This document shows, in pieces, positions 1 to 8,084 of a stretch of 39,954 nt of DNA. How positions within the stretch are numbered: position 1 is the first letter of the stretch; each line of letters opens with the position of its first letter. This stretch comes from Butyrivibrio sp. AE2015 (GTDB taxonomy: Bacteria; Bacillota; Clostridia; Lachnospirales; Lachnospiraceae). The translations under genes and the position numbers were made by a program. Below the pieces are notes generated by a model. The model was not told the origin of the DNA. It saw only the letters and a program-made list of their open reading frames with translations, and ran no database searches. The stretch lies in the NCBI RefSeq assembly GCF_000420825.1, contig NZ_ATVR01000032.1, positions 1 to 39,954 of the forward strand, given 5' to 3'.

Positions 1-180
1 ATGAAAGAAAACAGGGCGCATTATTTTATATTTACTGTGTCTTTGTGAATACTCCGAGATCTATCCGAAGGTATGGGTACTTCTGGATTTTATGCCACTC
101 GCAAGAAAGTATATTTTTTTGTCATTTCATTCCCCAAATGTATAATCTCAAATCTACTTTACGTGGCGCCAATCTGTTAC

Positions 181-209
181 TTACTATTCTTTAATATGGA
201 TGTGATAAT
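181..209 (+). promoter_or_regulatory. Possible promoter of the serine hydrolase gene
   Basis: TTACTA (181-186) and GATAAT (204-209) are separated by 17 bases and lie about 45 bases before the start codon at 254. The -10 box matches consensus at five of six positions; the -35 box is weak. No other convincing signal was seen in bases 1-253, which otherwise hold no supported gene. Confidence 0.35.
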
Positions 210-253
210 ATGTATATGTTCAAAACATTACTTATACAACATAGGAGAATCAT

Positions 254-1759
254 ATGTTTTCATTTAACAGAGCCTATCCCGAAGATGTTAATGTTTCATC
301 TTCTGCCATTAAAGATCTTCTGGAGTTTCTAGATAAGAAAGAAATCCCAATGCACTCGCTTTTGATCATGCGAAATAACAAGCTTATATTTGAAAAGTAT
401 TATGCACCGTATAAGGCAGATACACTTCATCGCATGTTTTCTATAAGTAAGAGCATCACGGCTCTTGCTGTATTTCTTTTGATAGATAAGGGGTTAGTTG
501 GTATCGACAACTCCATAACTGACTATTTTCCTGAATACACAAATGAGTCCACTCACCAGTGGATAAAAGACACAACCATAAGAAACATGCTGGAAATGAG
601 GACCTGTCACGCTTCTACAACCTATAAGATGGACATGAAATCAGACTGGGTAGAGAGCTTTTTTACAGTGGAGCCAACTCATAAACCGGGAACAGTTTTT
701 CACTACGATACTTCTGCTGCCCATGTTTTATCCGCACTTGTTGAAAAAATGACTCAGATGCCAATGCTGGATTATCTGAAAGAAAACATTTTTAACTACA
801 TGGATTTTAGCAAGGATTCTTACATGGTCAAAGACCCTTTTGGTGTCTCTATGGGTGGAAGCGGCCTCGTGGCAACTCCTATGGACTTTATGAAAATTCT
901 GTATCTTATCGATAAAAAGGGAACTATAGAATGTAATGATGGAGTCACAAGAACTCTTTTGCCATCTGACCTTATAGAGCTTGCAACCTCCAATATCAGC
1001 GATACCGTTATGACTGCTCCGATTCCAGGCGAATCCCAGGGCTACGGCATGCAGATCTGGCAAAATGAAAAGGGCGGCTATGTTCTCTACGGAATGGGCG
1101 GTCAGCTTGGAATAAGCATTCCTGACAAGAATCTTTTGGTGATCACAACCGCCGATACACAGGGAATTCAGGGTGGTAATCAGATTATTTATGATGGCAT
1201 CTATCAATTTCTTTTACCTGGGATTGATGAAAAAGAGCCTGTCGGTCGTTTAAAAGCTCCATCAGAGGACTACGAAGATCTTGTAAGCTATGCAGACACT
1301 CTTTCCATTGCACCGCCAAAACTTGCTATAAATCACTCCTATACAAAATATAACACCAAAAAGTTGACCTCTGATCTGCATCAGACCTACGTACTTTTAC
1401 CAAACAAGCAGGGATTTTCAAAGGTGCAGTTAGATATTTGCCCAGGTAGTAAGCAGAGCACGATCACATTTTTTACAGAGGACCCTGCACTTAAATCAGG
1501 TGCTTTTAAGCTAAACTTTGGTCTTGAGCACATGGAAGAAGGCATATTCCCAAAGTATGACAATCCATACACCGCCGGAGCCGTTTTCCTTCGTGAAAAC
1601 GTGCTGTATATCCGTTTTCATCTGATTGGTGAAAGCGTTGGTTCCATCCGCATGGAGCTTTACTTTGGAAATAACGATATTACGATATTCATGCGAAAAA
1701 TTGAAGAGACTTACTTCAAAGAATTTGACGGTCATTTATATGGAACATTGGAGAATTAA
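254..1759 (+). CDS. Class C beta-lactamase-like serine hydrolase
   Basis: A 501-residue serine hydrolase of the beta-lactamase/D-Ala-D-Ala peptidase/esterase fold (Pfam Beta-lactamase type). The SxxK nucleophile motif is S63-I-S-K66. The second motif is probably Y151-D-T, in the place of the usual YxN. A late GMGGQ stretch (about residue 280) replaces the KTG/HxG motif, as in NylB-like esterases and amide hydrolases. About 140 C-terminal residues beyond the catalytic fold form an extra, probably beta-rich domain. No signal peptide is visible, so it is probably cytoplasmic. The start is supported by AGGAG about 7 bases before ATG. The substrate cannot be told from sequence; a true beta-lactamase is unlikely because the family mostly contains esterases and peptidases. 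Confidence 0.85.
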   Translation: MFSFNRAYPEDVNVSSSAIKDLLEFLDKKEIPMHSLLIMRNNKLIFEKYYAPYKADTLHRMFSISKSITALAVFLLIDKGLVGIDNSITDYFPEYTNESTHQWIKDTTIRNMLEMRTCHASTTYKMDMKSDWVESFFTVEPTHKPGTVFHYDTSAAHVLSALVEKMTQMPMLDYLKENIFNYMDFSKDSYMVKDPFGVSMGGSGLVATPMDFMKILYLIDKKGTIECNDGVTRTLLPSDLIELATSNISDTVMTAPIPGESQGYGMQIWQNEKGGYVLYGMGGQLGISIPDKNLLVITTADTQGIQGGNQIIYDGIYQFLLPGIDEKEPVGRLKAPSEDYEDLVSYADTLSIAPPKLAINHSYTKYNTKKLTSDLHQTYVLLPNKQGFSKVQLDICPGSKQSTITFFTEDPALKSGAFKLNFGLEHMEEGIFPKYDNPYTAGAVFLRENVLYIRFHLIGESVGSIRMELYFGNNDITIFMRKIEETYFKEFDGHLYGTLEN

Positions 1760-1793
1760 TTATTCATTTAGGTTGAATTTAGTTTTGGCTAGT

Positions 1794-1825
1794 ATCCTTT
1801 CCTTGTAAAAACGCAAGGAAAGGAT
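1794..1825 (+). promoter_or_regulatory. Perfect 12-bp hairpin covering the ribosome binding site
   Basis: The arms 1794-1805 and 1814-1825 are perfect reverse complements with an 8-base loop. The right arm contains AAGGAAAGG, the Shine-Dalgarno of the ORF starting at 1832. The hairpin is followed by TTTATT, so it could also be a weak intrinsic terminator of the serine hydrolase. Either way translation of the next ORF would require the stem to open. Confidence 0.6.
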
Positions 1826-1831
1826 TTTATT

Positions 1832-2098
1832 ATGTCTTCAAGTATTCAGGGAATAAGTACATACCAGATGCAGCTTCAGTCATTAAGCACGAAAGTTAAC
1901 GAGCTTTCAAGAGCCAGTAACATATCTTCTCAGGCTGCCGCTGCTGCATTAGAGCAGCAGGTATCAACCCTCTATAGCAGAATAAATACAATTAAGTCAT
2001 CAAACACAGCTTACATGCTTAAACAGTCAGCATATGCTTATGACAAGAATGCCCAACTTCTAAACCAGGAAACTTCATCATTTGAAACCCTGGCGTAA
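1832..2098 (+). CDS. Small helical protein of unknown function
   Basis: An 88-residue protein, not recognised. It is rich in Ser, Ala and Gln, has no hydrophobic segment or signal peptide, and is predicted by eye to be mostly alpha-helical with coiled-coil-like spacing around residues 15-55. A good Shine-Dalgarno (AAGGAAAGG, 8 bases before ATG) argues that it is translated, although that site is buried in a perfect hairpin. It follows the serine hydrolase by 72 bases on the same strand and may share its transcript or be separated from it by that hairpin. Composition resembles small secreted or structural helical proteins of Lachnospiraceae, but no family can be named. Confidence 0.6.
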   Translation: MSSSIQGISTYQMQLQSLSTKVNELSRASNISSQAAAAALEQQVSTLYSRINTIKSSNTAYMLKQSAYAYDKNAQLLNQETSSFETLA

Positions 2099-2564
2099 GA
2101 GAAGTTATTCATACTCTTTTATCTGCTCATAGATCTGATTCGAAACTTCGCCAACAAACCAGCGCATCATTTCCAATAATATTTCAAGTTTTCCACCTGC
2201 CATTGCTTATTATTTCTTTTACTTTCTGTTTTTTCACCAGTCATACTGCCACTATGCAGCCATCAGCCAATATAGGCATTGCAATTATCAATTGCTGTTC
2301 TGCCTAAATCCAGTTCTCTTGCAATATAGGCAGAGTTCACCTCACTAAAATCAACTGCCACTATCACCGAAATTGCACAAGTAACAGAAATCATGCCATA
2401 AGCAGCAGACAACATGCTAAATGTAGTTAAACTTTGGAATATCAGCAGCGAAAAGATTAGAAATCATCACTGCTTGTCTTTCGAATGAAAGAATAGTAGC
2501 AGTCCGCCAAGAACAGCGGACTGCAAATTAAGCATATAATTGTTATCTCGCCAGAACAACAGCG
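2099..2564. other. Gene-poor interval, possibly decayed coding DNA
   Basis: No supported gene lies in these 466 bases. On the minus strand there are two short open stretches, 2263-2415 (50 codons, begins MLSAAYGMIS) and 2105-2203 (32 codons, ends QIYEQIKEYE). Neither has a Shine-Dalgarno sequence and they are in different frames. They could be remnants of one degraded gene. The rlmD terminator is at the right end. Confidence 0.4.
2499..2524 (-). terminator. Probable terminator of the rlmD-type gene
   Basis: GCAGTCCGC (2499-2507) and GCGGACTGC (2516-2524) form a perfect 9-bp GC-rich stem with an 8-base loop, 40 bases past the stop codon of the methyltransferase. The following minus-strand bases (TACTATTCTTT) are only partly T-rich. 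Confidence 0.6.
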
Positions 2565-3899
2565 TTAGCCTTCTGACGTCGTCCCTTCGGTCCTAGTCAA
2601 AAGTACAACCGTTTCTATCGACCTTGTAAAAGGGAACATATCCACAGGAATGGCCTTCTTTGCATTGAAGCCATTCTTTTTTAGTATGCCTAAATCCCTG
2701 GCTAAAGAATCCGGACTACAAGATATGTAAACCACCTTCTTTGGTGACAGGATTTTAAGTGATTCAATGAATTCCGGCGTAGAGCCTGCTCTTGGAGGAT
2801 CCATGAACACTACATCAACCTTATCTCCTGATGCTGCCATCTGCTGCATAAATACAGTGGCATCGTTGTTATAAAAAGTAATGTTATCGATGTTGTTTAT
2901 CTTTGCATTAAGGTTAGCATCCTTAACAGCATCCTTGTTAAGCTCAACACCAATGACTTCTTTAACATGAGGGCTTGCAATTATTCCAATTGTTCCAACA
3001 CCGCAGTAACAGTCAAGTGCCACCTCATCACCTTTTAGTTCAGCCATTTCAATCGCTGTATTATACAAAACTTCCTGCTGAACAGGGTTTACCTGGTAAA
3101 AAGACTTAGGACTTATCTTAAACTTCATTCCACAGCAGATATCATAGATAAATCCCGGGCCATACATAGGCTTTTCCTTATCACCAAGGATCATACTTGT
3201 CTGTTTATCATTCACATTTAAAACAATTGTTGTGATCTCAGGATGAGCCTTTCTAAGGGCTTTTACAAAGTTATTCTTGGAAGGAAAAATAGGAGAAACC
3301 GTAACCAGAACAACCATGATCTCACCAGTGTTCTTACCAATTCTTATAAGCACATGGCGAAGAAGGCCAAATCCGTTATCCTCATCGTATGTCTTGATCT
3401 TAAAAGATTTAAGCATTCCACGGATAGTTGCTATGATAGCGTCTGCCTTCTGATCTTCCAAAAGACATGAATCAATAGGCACTACCTCATGAGTTCCCTC
3501 TCTATATATTCCTGAGAGTGGATTACCCTTTTTGTCATGAGTAAAAACAGCATGAACCTTGCATCTGTAATGTTCAGGCTCTTCCATTCCAACAAAAGAA
3601 GCAACTTTAGTATATGGCTCAAGAAGTTCCTTTACATGAGCATGTTTCTGTCTCAGCTGCTTATCATATGGAGTGTCGATCATCTGACAGGCACCGCACT
3701 TCTTAAAATACGGGCAGCGGCTTGCAGCCTGCGCTGTATCATTTCGTCTGGTATCAGTTTTTTTATTAAGACTTTTTCCTTTTGCCGATGATTTTTCTCT
3801 GAACTCATTATTTTTCTTGAAAGCGGGCTTTTTTCTATTTGCAGCCTCTTTTCCAGGTAATGATTTTTTATTACTTCCGCTATATTTCTTCTCAGCCAT
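2565..3899 (-). CDS. rlmD: 23S rRNA (uracil-C5)-methyltransferase, RlmD/RumA family
   Basis: A 444-residue SAM-dependent RNA m5U methyltransferase that modifies 23S rRNA uridines (U1939 and/or U747 in the characterised members). An iron-sulphur cluster site is visible as C62-x5-C68-x2-C71 with C113. The SAM-binding motif DCYCGVGTIG is at 296-305, DPPR at 367-370, and the catalytic cysteine in ISCSP is C394. SFYQVNP near 266 is typical of the family. Oddly, residues 1-60 are a Lys/Arg/Ser/Asn-rich, probably disordered tail where many relatives have a TRAM RNA-binding domain. AGGAG precedes the ATG. The gene stands alone between two hairpin terminators. Which uridine is modified cannot be decided; Firmicutes paralogues include RlmCD. 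Confidence 0.9.
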   Translation of the reverse strand: MAEKKYSGSNKKSLPGKEAANRKKPAFKKNNEFREKSSAKGKSLNKKTDTRRNDTAQAASRCPYFKKCGACQMIDTPYDKQLRQKHAHVKELLEPYTKVASFVGMEEPEHYRCKVHAVFTHDKKGNPLSGIYREGTHEVVPIDSCLLEDQKADAIIATIRGMLKSFKIKTYDEDNGFGLLRHVLIRIGKNTGEIMVVLVTVSPIFPSKNNFVKALRKAHPEITTIVLNVNDKQTSMILGDKEKPMYGPGFIYDICCGMKFKISPKSFYQVNPVQQEVLYNTAIEMAELKGDEVALDCYCGVGTIGIIASPHVKEVIGVELNKDAVKDANLNAKINNIDNITFYNNDATVFMQQMAASGDKVDVVFMDPPRAGSTPEFIESLKILSPKKVVYISCSPDSLARDLGILKKNGFNAKKAIPVDMFPFTRSIETVVLLTRTEGTTSEG

Positions 3900-3924
3900 A
3901 ATTTCTCCTACTTTTTAAGCAAAA

Positions 3925-3952
3925 GAAAAGGGGATTACTTAATCCCCTTTTC
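3925..3952 (-). terminator. Intrinsic terminator downstream of the 129-residue ORF
   Basis: A near-perfect palindrome whose strong core is AAAAGGGGAT paired with ATCCCCTTTT. It lies just past the stop codon at 3960 and is followed on the minus strand by TTTTGCTTTTTA. Confidence 0.85.
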
Positions 3953-3959
3953 AACTATC

Positions 3960-4349
3960 TCACTCTTCATAATCATCCTGACTGGTCTCAAACTTCAGTT
4001 CAGGCATCTCAAGTCCATCACTCTCTTTAACAACTGAATCACTTCTCTTGCGAATACGCTCAGTGTTTTTCTCCTCGCCATAGTCCTTGAACTTAATTCC
4101 CTCTATTCCCTGAGCAAGAGCCTTGGCACGAGCTATCTCCCCTTTGTTGATCTTAAACGTGCAGACAATCTTGCTTCCGCTTCTGTCGAACAGTCTCTGT
4201 AAAAAAGACTTATCCTGCCACTCAATGAAATAGGAAATCCTGTGAGCAAGAAATCTTTCTTCCAGTTGCTTTTTGCTCTCTATGCTATAAACTCTGCAAA
4301 ATGGTATCTCATTATTAAAAACCTGATTATTCTGGATTATTGATGACAT
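3960..4349 (-). CDS. Conserved-looking hypothetical protein
   Basis: A 129-residue soluble protein, not recognised with certainty. Residues 15-85 alternate strands and helices (RVYSIESKKQLEERF... then RISYFIEW... then KIVCTFKINKGEIARAKAL), suggesting a small alpha/beta domain. The last 40 residues are acidic and probably disordered (ending QDDYEE). The pattern loosely recalls small DUF2007-type putative signal-transducing proteins, but this is a weak impression. It has its own promoter (4402-4430), a Shine-Dalgarno GAGG six bases before ATG, and its own terminator, so it is a single-gene unit downstream of queT. Confidence 0.7.
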   Translation of the reverse strand: MSSIIQNNQVFNNEIPFCRVYSIESKKQLEERFLAHRISYFIEWQDKSFLQRLFDRSGSKIVCTFKINKGEIARAKALAQGIEGIKFKDYGEEKNTERIRKRSDSVVKESDGLEMPELKFETSQDDYEE

Positions 4350-4401
4350 AAGAACCTCACATTATATCTATTTGAACAGAAAACTCCTGCTCCAAATATA
4401 A

Positions 4402-4430
4402 ATTATAGCGTAGTAAGCAATATCTTTCAA
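4402..4430 (-). promoter_or_regulatory. Strong sigma-A promoter of the 129-residue ORF
   Basis: Read on the minus strand, TTGAAA (4425-4430), a 17-base spacer and a perfect TATAAT (4402-4407). It sits between queT and the small ORF, immediately past the queT stop codon. Confidence 0.75.
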
Positions 4431-4435
4431 ATCTA

Positions 4436-4957
4436 TTATGCAACTACGTCATTCAGGCCAAAGATCGCGTTCTTTCTTGGCTCAAGAACAAAAAGAAGAA
4501 TCATTCCCAAAATGTAACAGGAAATAATTTCTCCGGCACCAACTGTTAGTGTAAAGAAAAGAAGTGTTCCGGGAGCTTCATATACATGCATAAGTACCTG
4601 TGGAACAATGATCATATTGGCAACAATTGGTGGAATAGGGCAAAGCCACTTAGCAACAGGGTTCTTAACCTTTTTAGCGATCAAATATGTAAGAACCGCA
4701 CCGATCAATGTAGCAAGTGATCCAAATACTGTATCAAGGAACATACATCCTGTAAGTGTATTACTAAGTATGCATCCAAGAAAAAGACCAGGAATTGCTG
4801 CTGGTGTAAAATAAGGCAGAATAGTAAGTGCCTCTGAGAAACGCACCTGAACAGCCTGATTAGCAAGTCCCAGTGCATTTGCAAGTAATGTCAAAACGAC
4901 ATAAAGTGCTGCGATCACTGCAGCCTGAGTGATAAATAATACCTTTGTGTTACGCAT
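4436..4957 (-). CDS. queT: Queuosine precursor transporter QueT
   Basis: A 173-residue integral membrane protein of the QueT family, the substrate-binding S component of ECF-type importers for queuosine precursors such as preQ1 or queuine. About five to six hydrophobic segments are visible. The family signature around residues 35-66 (QVRFSEALTILPYF followed by PAAIPGLFLGCILSN) is clear. It would work with a shared ECF energy module encoded elsewhere. The ATG at 4957 has AAAGGAG upstream. The leader between promoter and gene carries a candidate preQ1 riboswitch, which fits this assignment well. Confidence 0.9.
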   Translation of the reverse strand: MRNTKVLFITQAAVIAALYVVLTLLANALGLANQAVQVRFSEALTILPYFTPAAIPGLFLGCILSNTLTGCMFLDTVFGSLATLIGAVLTYLIAKKVKNPVAKWLCPIPPIVANMIIVPQVLMHVYEAPGTLLFFTLTVGAGEIISCYILGMILLFVLEPRKNAIFGLNDVVA

Positions 4958-4962
4958 AAATT

Positions 4963-5006
4963 TCTCCTTTAGTTTTGTTTTGTGTCAGGAAGGTCTCGAA
5001 CTGACA
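4963..5006 (-). promoter_or_regulatory. Candidate preQ1-I riboswitch in the queT leader
   Basis: On the minus strand a hairpin (TGTCAG paired with CTGACA, 5001-5006 and 4983-4988) has a 12-base loop beginning TTC and containing ACC. It is followed by the A-rich tail CAAAACAAAACTA that runs into the Shine-Dalgarno AAAGGAG. The arrangement of stem, C-rich loop and A-rich tail ending in the RBS is that of the small preQ1 class I aptamer, and the downstream gene is a queuosine-precursor transporter. The loop does not match the class I consensus letter for letter, so the call rests on architecture and context. Confidence 0.5.
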
Positions 5007-5056
5007 TTTTTTAGTGCAACGTATGCTATAATAGCATTAGTTTTTGCTATTGTCCA
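5002..5056. promoter_or_regulatory. Overlapping divergent promoters for queT and truA
   Basis: Minus strand (queT): TGGACA at 5051-5056, 17-base spacer, TATTAT at 5028-5033. Plus strand (truA): TATAAT at 5027-5032 with only a weak -35 element about 17-20 bases upstream. The two -10 boxes share the palindromic core CTATAATAG, so polymerase cannot occupy both at once. Confidence 0.55.
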
Positions 5057-5078
5057 CCACTATTTTACGAGGTTTTTC

Positions 5079-5831
5079 ATGAAAAGAAACTACAAATTTA
5101 TCATAAGTTATGATGGAACACGTTTTTTTGGTTGGGAAAAACAGCCGGGTAAAGATATGACTATACAGGGGAAGCTCGAAACTGTTTTATCCAAGATGAC
5201 AAACGCACCTGCTGATTCGCCAGTTAGCGTAATAGGCGCAGGAAGGACCGATGCCGGAGTCCATGCAAGAGCCACTGTAGCCAATGCTATTCTCGATACT
5301 GACATGACTGAAGAAGAAATCCAGGTTTATATGAATACTTATCTTCCCGAGGATATAAGCGTAAATGAAGTGAGGATCTGCTCTGACAGATTCCATGCCA
5401 GATACAATGCCCTCGGAAAAACTTACCGATACACCGTATGGTATGGCATCTCAAAGCCTGTTTTTGACAGGAAGTATGTGACTGTCTTAAACCAAAAGCC
5501 TGACGTCAGCAAAATGCGTGCTGCAGCGCAATTCCTCATCGGCACACATGATTATAAAAGCTTTTGCGGCAATAAGAAGATGAAAAAATCAACCGTTCGT
5601 TGTGTAGACACCATAAATATCGAAGAAAGCGGGAATTATATCCGCATATATTTCCACGGAAACGGCTTTCTCCAGAACATGGTACGTATCCTAACAGGAA
5701 CTCTTTTAGAAGTTGGATACGGCAACATCCCTGTTGACTCCGTAAAAGAAATCCTTGAAGCCTGCGACCGCCAGAAAGCAGGCCCAACTGCCCCACCTCA
5801 GGGCCTTTGCATGATGAAGGTAGATTATTAA
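5079..5831 (+). CDS. truA: tRNA pseudouridine(38-40) synthase TruA
   Basis: A 250-residue TruA that isomerises uridines 38, 39 and 40 in the anticodon arm of tRNAs. The catalytic aspartate is D58 in GAGRTDAGVHA. FHARYNALGKTYRY and the C-terminal FLQNMVRILTGTLLEVG are characteristic. The reading frame is open further upstream (to 4929), but those codons overlap the promoter region, so the ATG at 5079 with ACGAGG in front is the proper start and gives the usual family length. It is divergent from queT; both serve tRNA modification. Confidence 0.95.
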   Translation: MKRNYKFIISYDGTRFFGWEKQPGKDMTIQGKLETVLSKMTNAPADSPVSVIGAGRTDAGVHARATVANAILDTDMTEEEIQVYMNTYLPEDISVNEVRICSDRFHARYNALGKTYRYTVWYGISKPVFDRKYVTVLNQKPDVSKMRAAAQFLIGTHDYKSFCGNKKMKKSTVRCVDTINIEESGNYIRIYFHGNGFLQNMVRILTGTLLEVGYGNIPVDSVKEILEACDRQKAGPTAPPQGLCMMKVDY

Positions 5832-5856
5832 GCCAGAGGTAAGACACAACAAAAAT

Positions 5857-5889
5857 AGGCGTGTGAAAAAATCATTTTTTCACACGCCT
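5857..5889. terminator. Bidirectional terminator between truA and the GH2 gene
   Basis: AGGCGTGTGAAAAAAT pairs with ATTTTTTCACACGCCT across a very short centre. It is located between convergent genes, past the truA stop (5831) and the GH2 stop (5897), and the A/T tracts inside the stem give a U-run in either direction. Confidence 0.85.
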
Positions 5890-5896
5890 TCTATTA

Positions 5897-8041
5897 TCAA
5901 ATATTTATCTTTGCAAGAACATTGGACTTTTCAGCGATCACTTCTCTAACTGCTACATTTATCTTTCCTGTGGCCATTCTCTTGATATATATTACAAGCT
6001 TCCCATCTACAGTTTTTCTGTAATTGGCTGTATAAGGTGTAAGATCTGAAAGATCACCGTTATCGATTCCTGCCAGTTCTCCTGCTCCTGTAACCTGTAC
6101 AAGAATATCTTTTTCAGGAAGATTTTCAGGAACCCTTACTATAACCTGATATATGTATCCAATCTCTTTGTGGTTCTCAATAAACTCTGACTTAAGGTTC
6201 ATATCACAGCAAAGTTCCGGCTTCCAAAGCTCAACTGTAACTTCATCAGATTTCTTTTGTGTAAGGCCAACGCCTCCCCAAAGCTTACTTCTCTCAAAGA
6301 ACTCTTCCTTGGCAAAACCAGCTGTAGTGATGAATCCGGCAAATGAACCTCTCACCGGCCATCCCTGTGCCTCACCTAAATAATCAATTCCCGTCCAAAG
6401 GAACTGTCCGCATACATAGTCGTTGTCCTTTACCACCTTCCAGGCTTCAAGACTGTGACCATTCTCACTTCCAAGGAAGGTCTTTTTAGGAAAGCGCTTG
6501 TGATCCTGCTCATACAAGTGCTCTTTGTAGTTATATCCAACCACATCAAGCTCATCAATAAATCCGATTCTTGTTGAAAGCTCAGGGAATGCCGCTGCAA
6601 CAGTCACAGGTCTTGTAGAATCCTCATCTTTAACTATGGACACAAGCTCTTTTGCTATGACAGCAAGTCTCTCCATATTAGGCTTATTTACATCGTACTG
6701 TCTCTCAGCTGCCGGCTTGTTGTTATCATTGTTACCGGTCATCTCAGAGAACATAGGATGACAATATGGGTCATTGGGATAATCGATCTCATTACCAATA
6801 CTGTAAAGTATTACAGAAGGGTGATTACGATCTCTTCTTATCATGGTGCGAAGGTCAATCTCATGCCACATTGGGAAATCTTCATAGTACCCCTGATGCT
6901 TTGGTGGATAAACGTTATGGCCTGTAGACCATTTATTCTTAGGATTTTCCCACTCATCGAATGCTTCATCCATCATCATAAAGCCAATCTCATCGCAGAG
7001 ATCATAAAGCTCAGGCATATGAGGATTATGGCTGCATCTGATAGCATTGCATCCCGACTTTTTAAGGAGCTCAAGGCGCCTTCGCCAGACCTCTTTTTTC
7101 ATGGCAGCTCCAAGGCATCCGCCGTCATGATGAACGCATACGCCTTTGAATTTCATGCTCTTTCCATTGAGCGAGAAGCCTTTATTAGGGTCAAAAGAAA
7201 AAGTTCTGATCCCCACTTTTCTGGTATCAACAAGATAGCTCTTTCCATCCACTGAAAGCCTTGTCTCTAAGGTATAAAGATATGGGGAATCCGGAGCCCA
7301 GAGCTTGGGGCTTTTAAAAGATCCGGATAAATCTATGATTTCTGTTTTACCCTCTGATGCAGAAAGCTCTCCCTGCATTACAAGGGCTATTTTTCCATCA
7401 TTGTCAAGAAGCGTGCTCTGTGAAATGACCTTGGTCTTCTTTTTCTTGCCAATACCGGCTACTCCGCAGTAGATCTCATTTCTTACAGAAACCTTGGCAA
7501 CTGTTTTTTTGCCGTCCTTTTCAACGCTGTCACACTTAAAGAAAACACCGCCTACAACAGGGGCTACCTGTTCAGAGATCATGAGGGTAACCTTACGTGT
7601 TATACCGCTTCCTGTAAACCATCTGGAGTCAGCGATGTCTGTGTGTACGACCTTGACGCTGATCTGGGTAAGTTCATCTCCAAAGCTTGCCTGACCTGAA
7701 ATGTCATAGGCAATCTCAGAATAGCCATAGGGTCTTTTGCCCATAAAGTAGCTGTTGACCCATACATAGCTGTTTTTATATATACCATCGAATACGAGAG
7801 TGATCTTTTTTCCTCTGTATTCCTCGGGAATACGGATACTGATCCTATACCAGGCTATTCCACCGCGAAGATAACCTGTTCCACTTGAATAATCCTTGGA
7901 AAAGGGTGAAGTCACAGAAAAATCGTGAGGAACAGTTACGTCCTCCCAGCTGCTGTCATCGTACCCCTTGTACCATGCATCTTCACACTCTCCGTAGTGA
8001 AATTTCCAATTGTTTGTTAGCGTTAATAGTTTAGTATCCAT
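5897..8041 (-). CDS. Glycoside hydrolase family 2, probable beta-galactosidase
   Basis: A 714-residue retaining GH2 enzyme. An N-terminal jelly-roll sugar-binding domain (about 5-155) is followed by an Ig-like domain (about 160-285), a TIM barrel (about 290-590) and a further beta-domain to the end. The acid/base is E418 in SIGNEIDYP and the nucleophile is E526 in FLGSENGH. H304-H305 and the CSHNPH stretch (336-341) also match the GH2 barrel. No signal peptide, so it acts in the cytoplasm on imported oligosaccharides. It follows the GH35 gene by 43 bases and ends at a strong terminator, so it is the last gene of the unit. Beta-galactosidase is the likeliest activity by context; beta-glucuronidase or another GH2 specificity is possible. 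Confidence 0.85.
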   Translation of the reverse strand: MDTKLLTLTNNWKFHYGECEDAWYKGYDDSSWEDVTVPHDFSVTSPFSKDYSSGTGYLRGGIAWYRISIRIPEEYRGKKITLVFDGIYKNSYVWVNSYFMGKRPYGYSEIAYDISGQASFGDELTQISVKVVHTDIADSRWFTGSGITRKVTLMISEQVAPVVGGVFFKCDSVEKDGKKTVAKVSVRNEIYCGVAGIGKKKKTKVISQSTLLDNDGKIALVMQGELSASEGKTEIIDLSGSFKSPKLWAPDSPYLYTLETRLSVDGKSYLVDTRKVGIRTFSFDPNKGFSLNGKSMKFKGVCVHHDGGCLGAAMKKEVWRRRLELLKKSGCNAIRCSHNPHMPELYDLCDEIGFMMMDEAFDEWENPKNKWSTGHNVYPPKHQGYYEDFPMWHEIDLRTMIRRDRNHPSVILYSIGNEIDYPNDPYCHPMFSEMTGNNDNNKPAAERQYDVNKPNMERLAVIAKELVSIVKDEDSTRPVTVAAAFPELSTRIGFIDELDVVGYNYKEHLYEQDHKRFPKKTFLGSENGHSLEAWKVVKDNDYVCGQFLWTGIDYLGEAQGWPVRGSFAGFITTAGFAKEEFFERSKLWGGVGLTQKKSDEVTVELWKPELCCDMNLKSEFIENHKEIGYIYQVIVRVPENLPEKDILVQVTGAGELAGIDNGDLSDLTPYTANYRKTVDGKLVIYIKRMATGKINVAVREVIAEKSNVLAKINI

Positions 8042-8084
8042 AATTCCTCACTGGAATATTAAAGGAGAACCTCCCCAAGTGCTC

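Noticed and set aside
73..267. 64-codon plus-strand reading frame
   Set aside because: It overlaps the start of the serine hydrolase, runs through the candidate promoter, lacks a properly spaced ribosome binding site, and has a Cys/Phe/Ile-rich composition unlike a real protein.
728..1207. 159-codon frame antisense to the serine hydrolase
   Set aside because: The opposite strand has a complete catalytic motif set and good start signals; this is a shadow of it.
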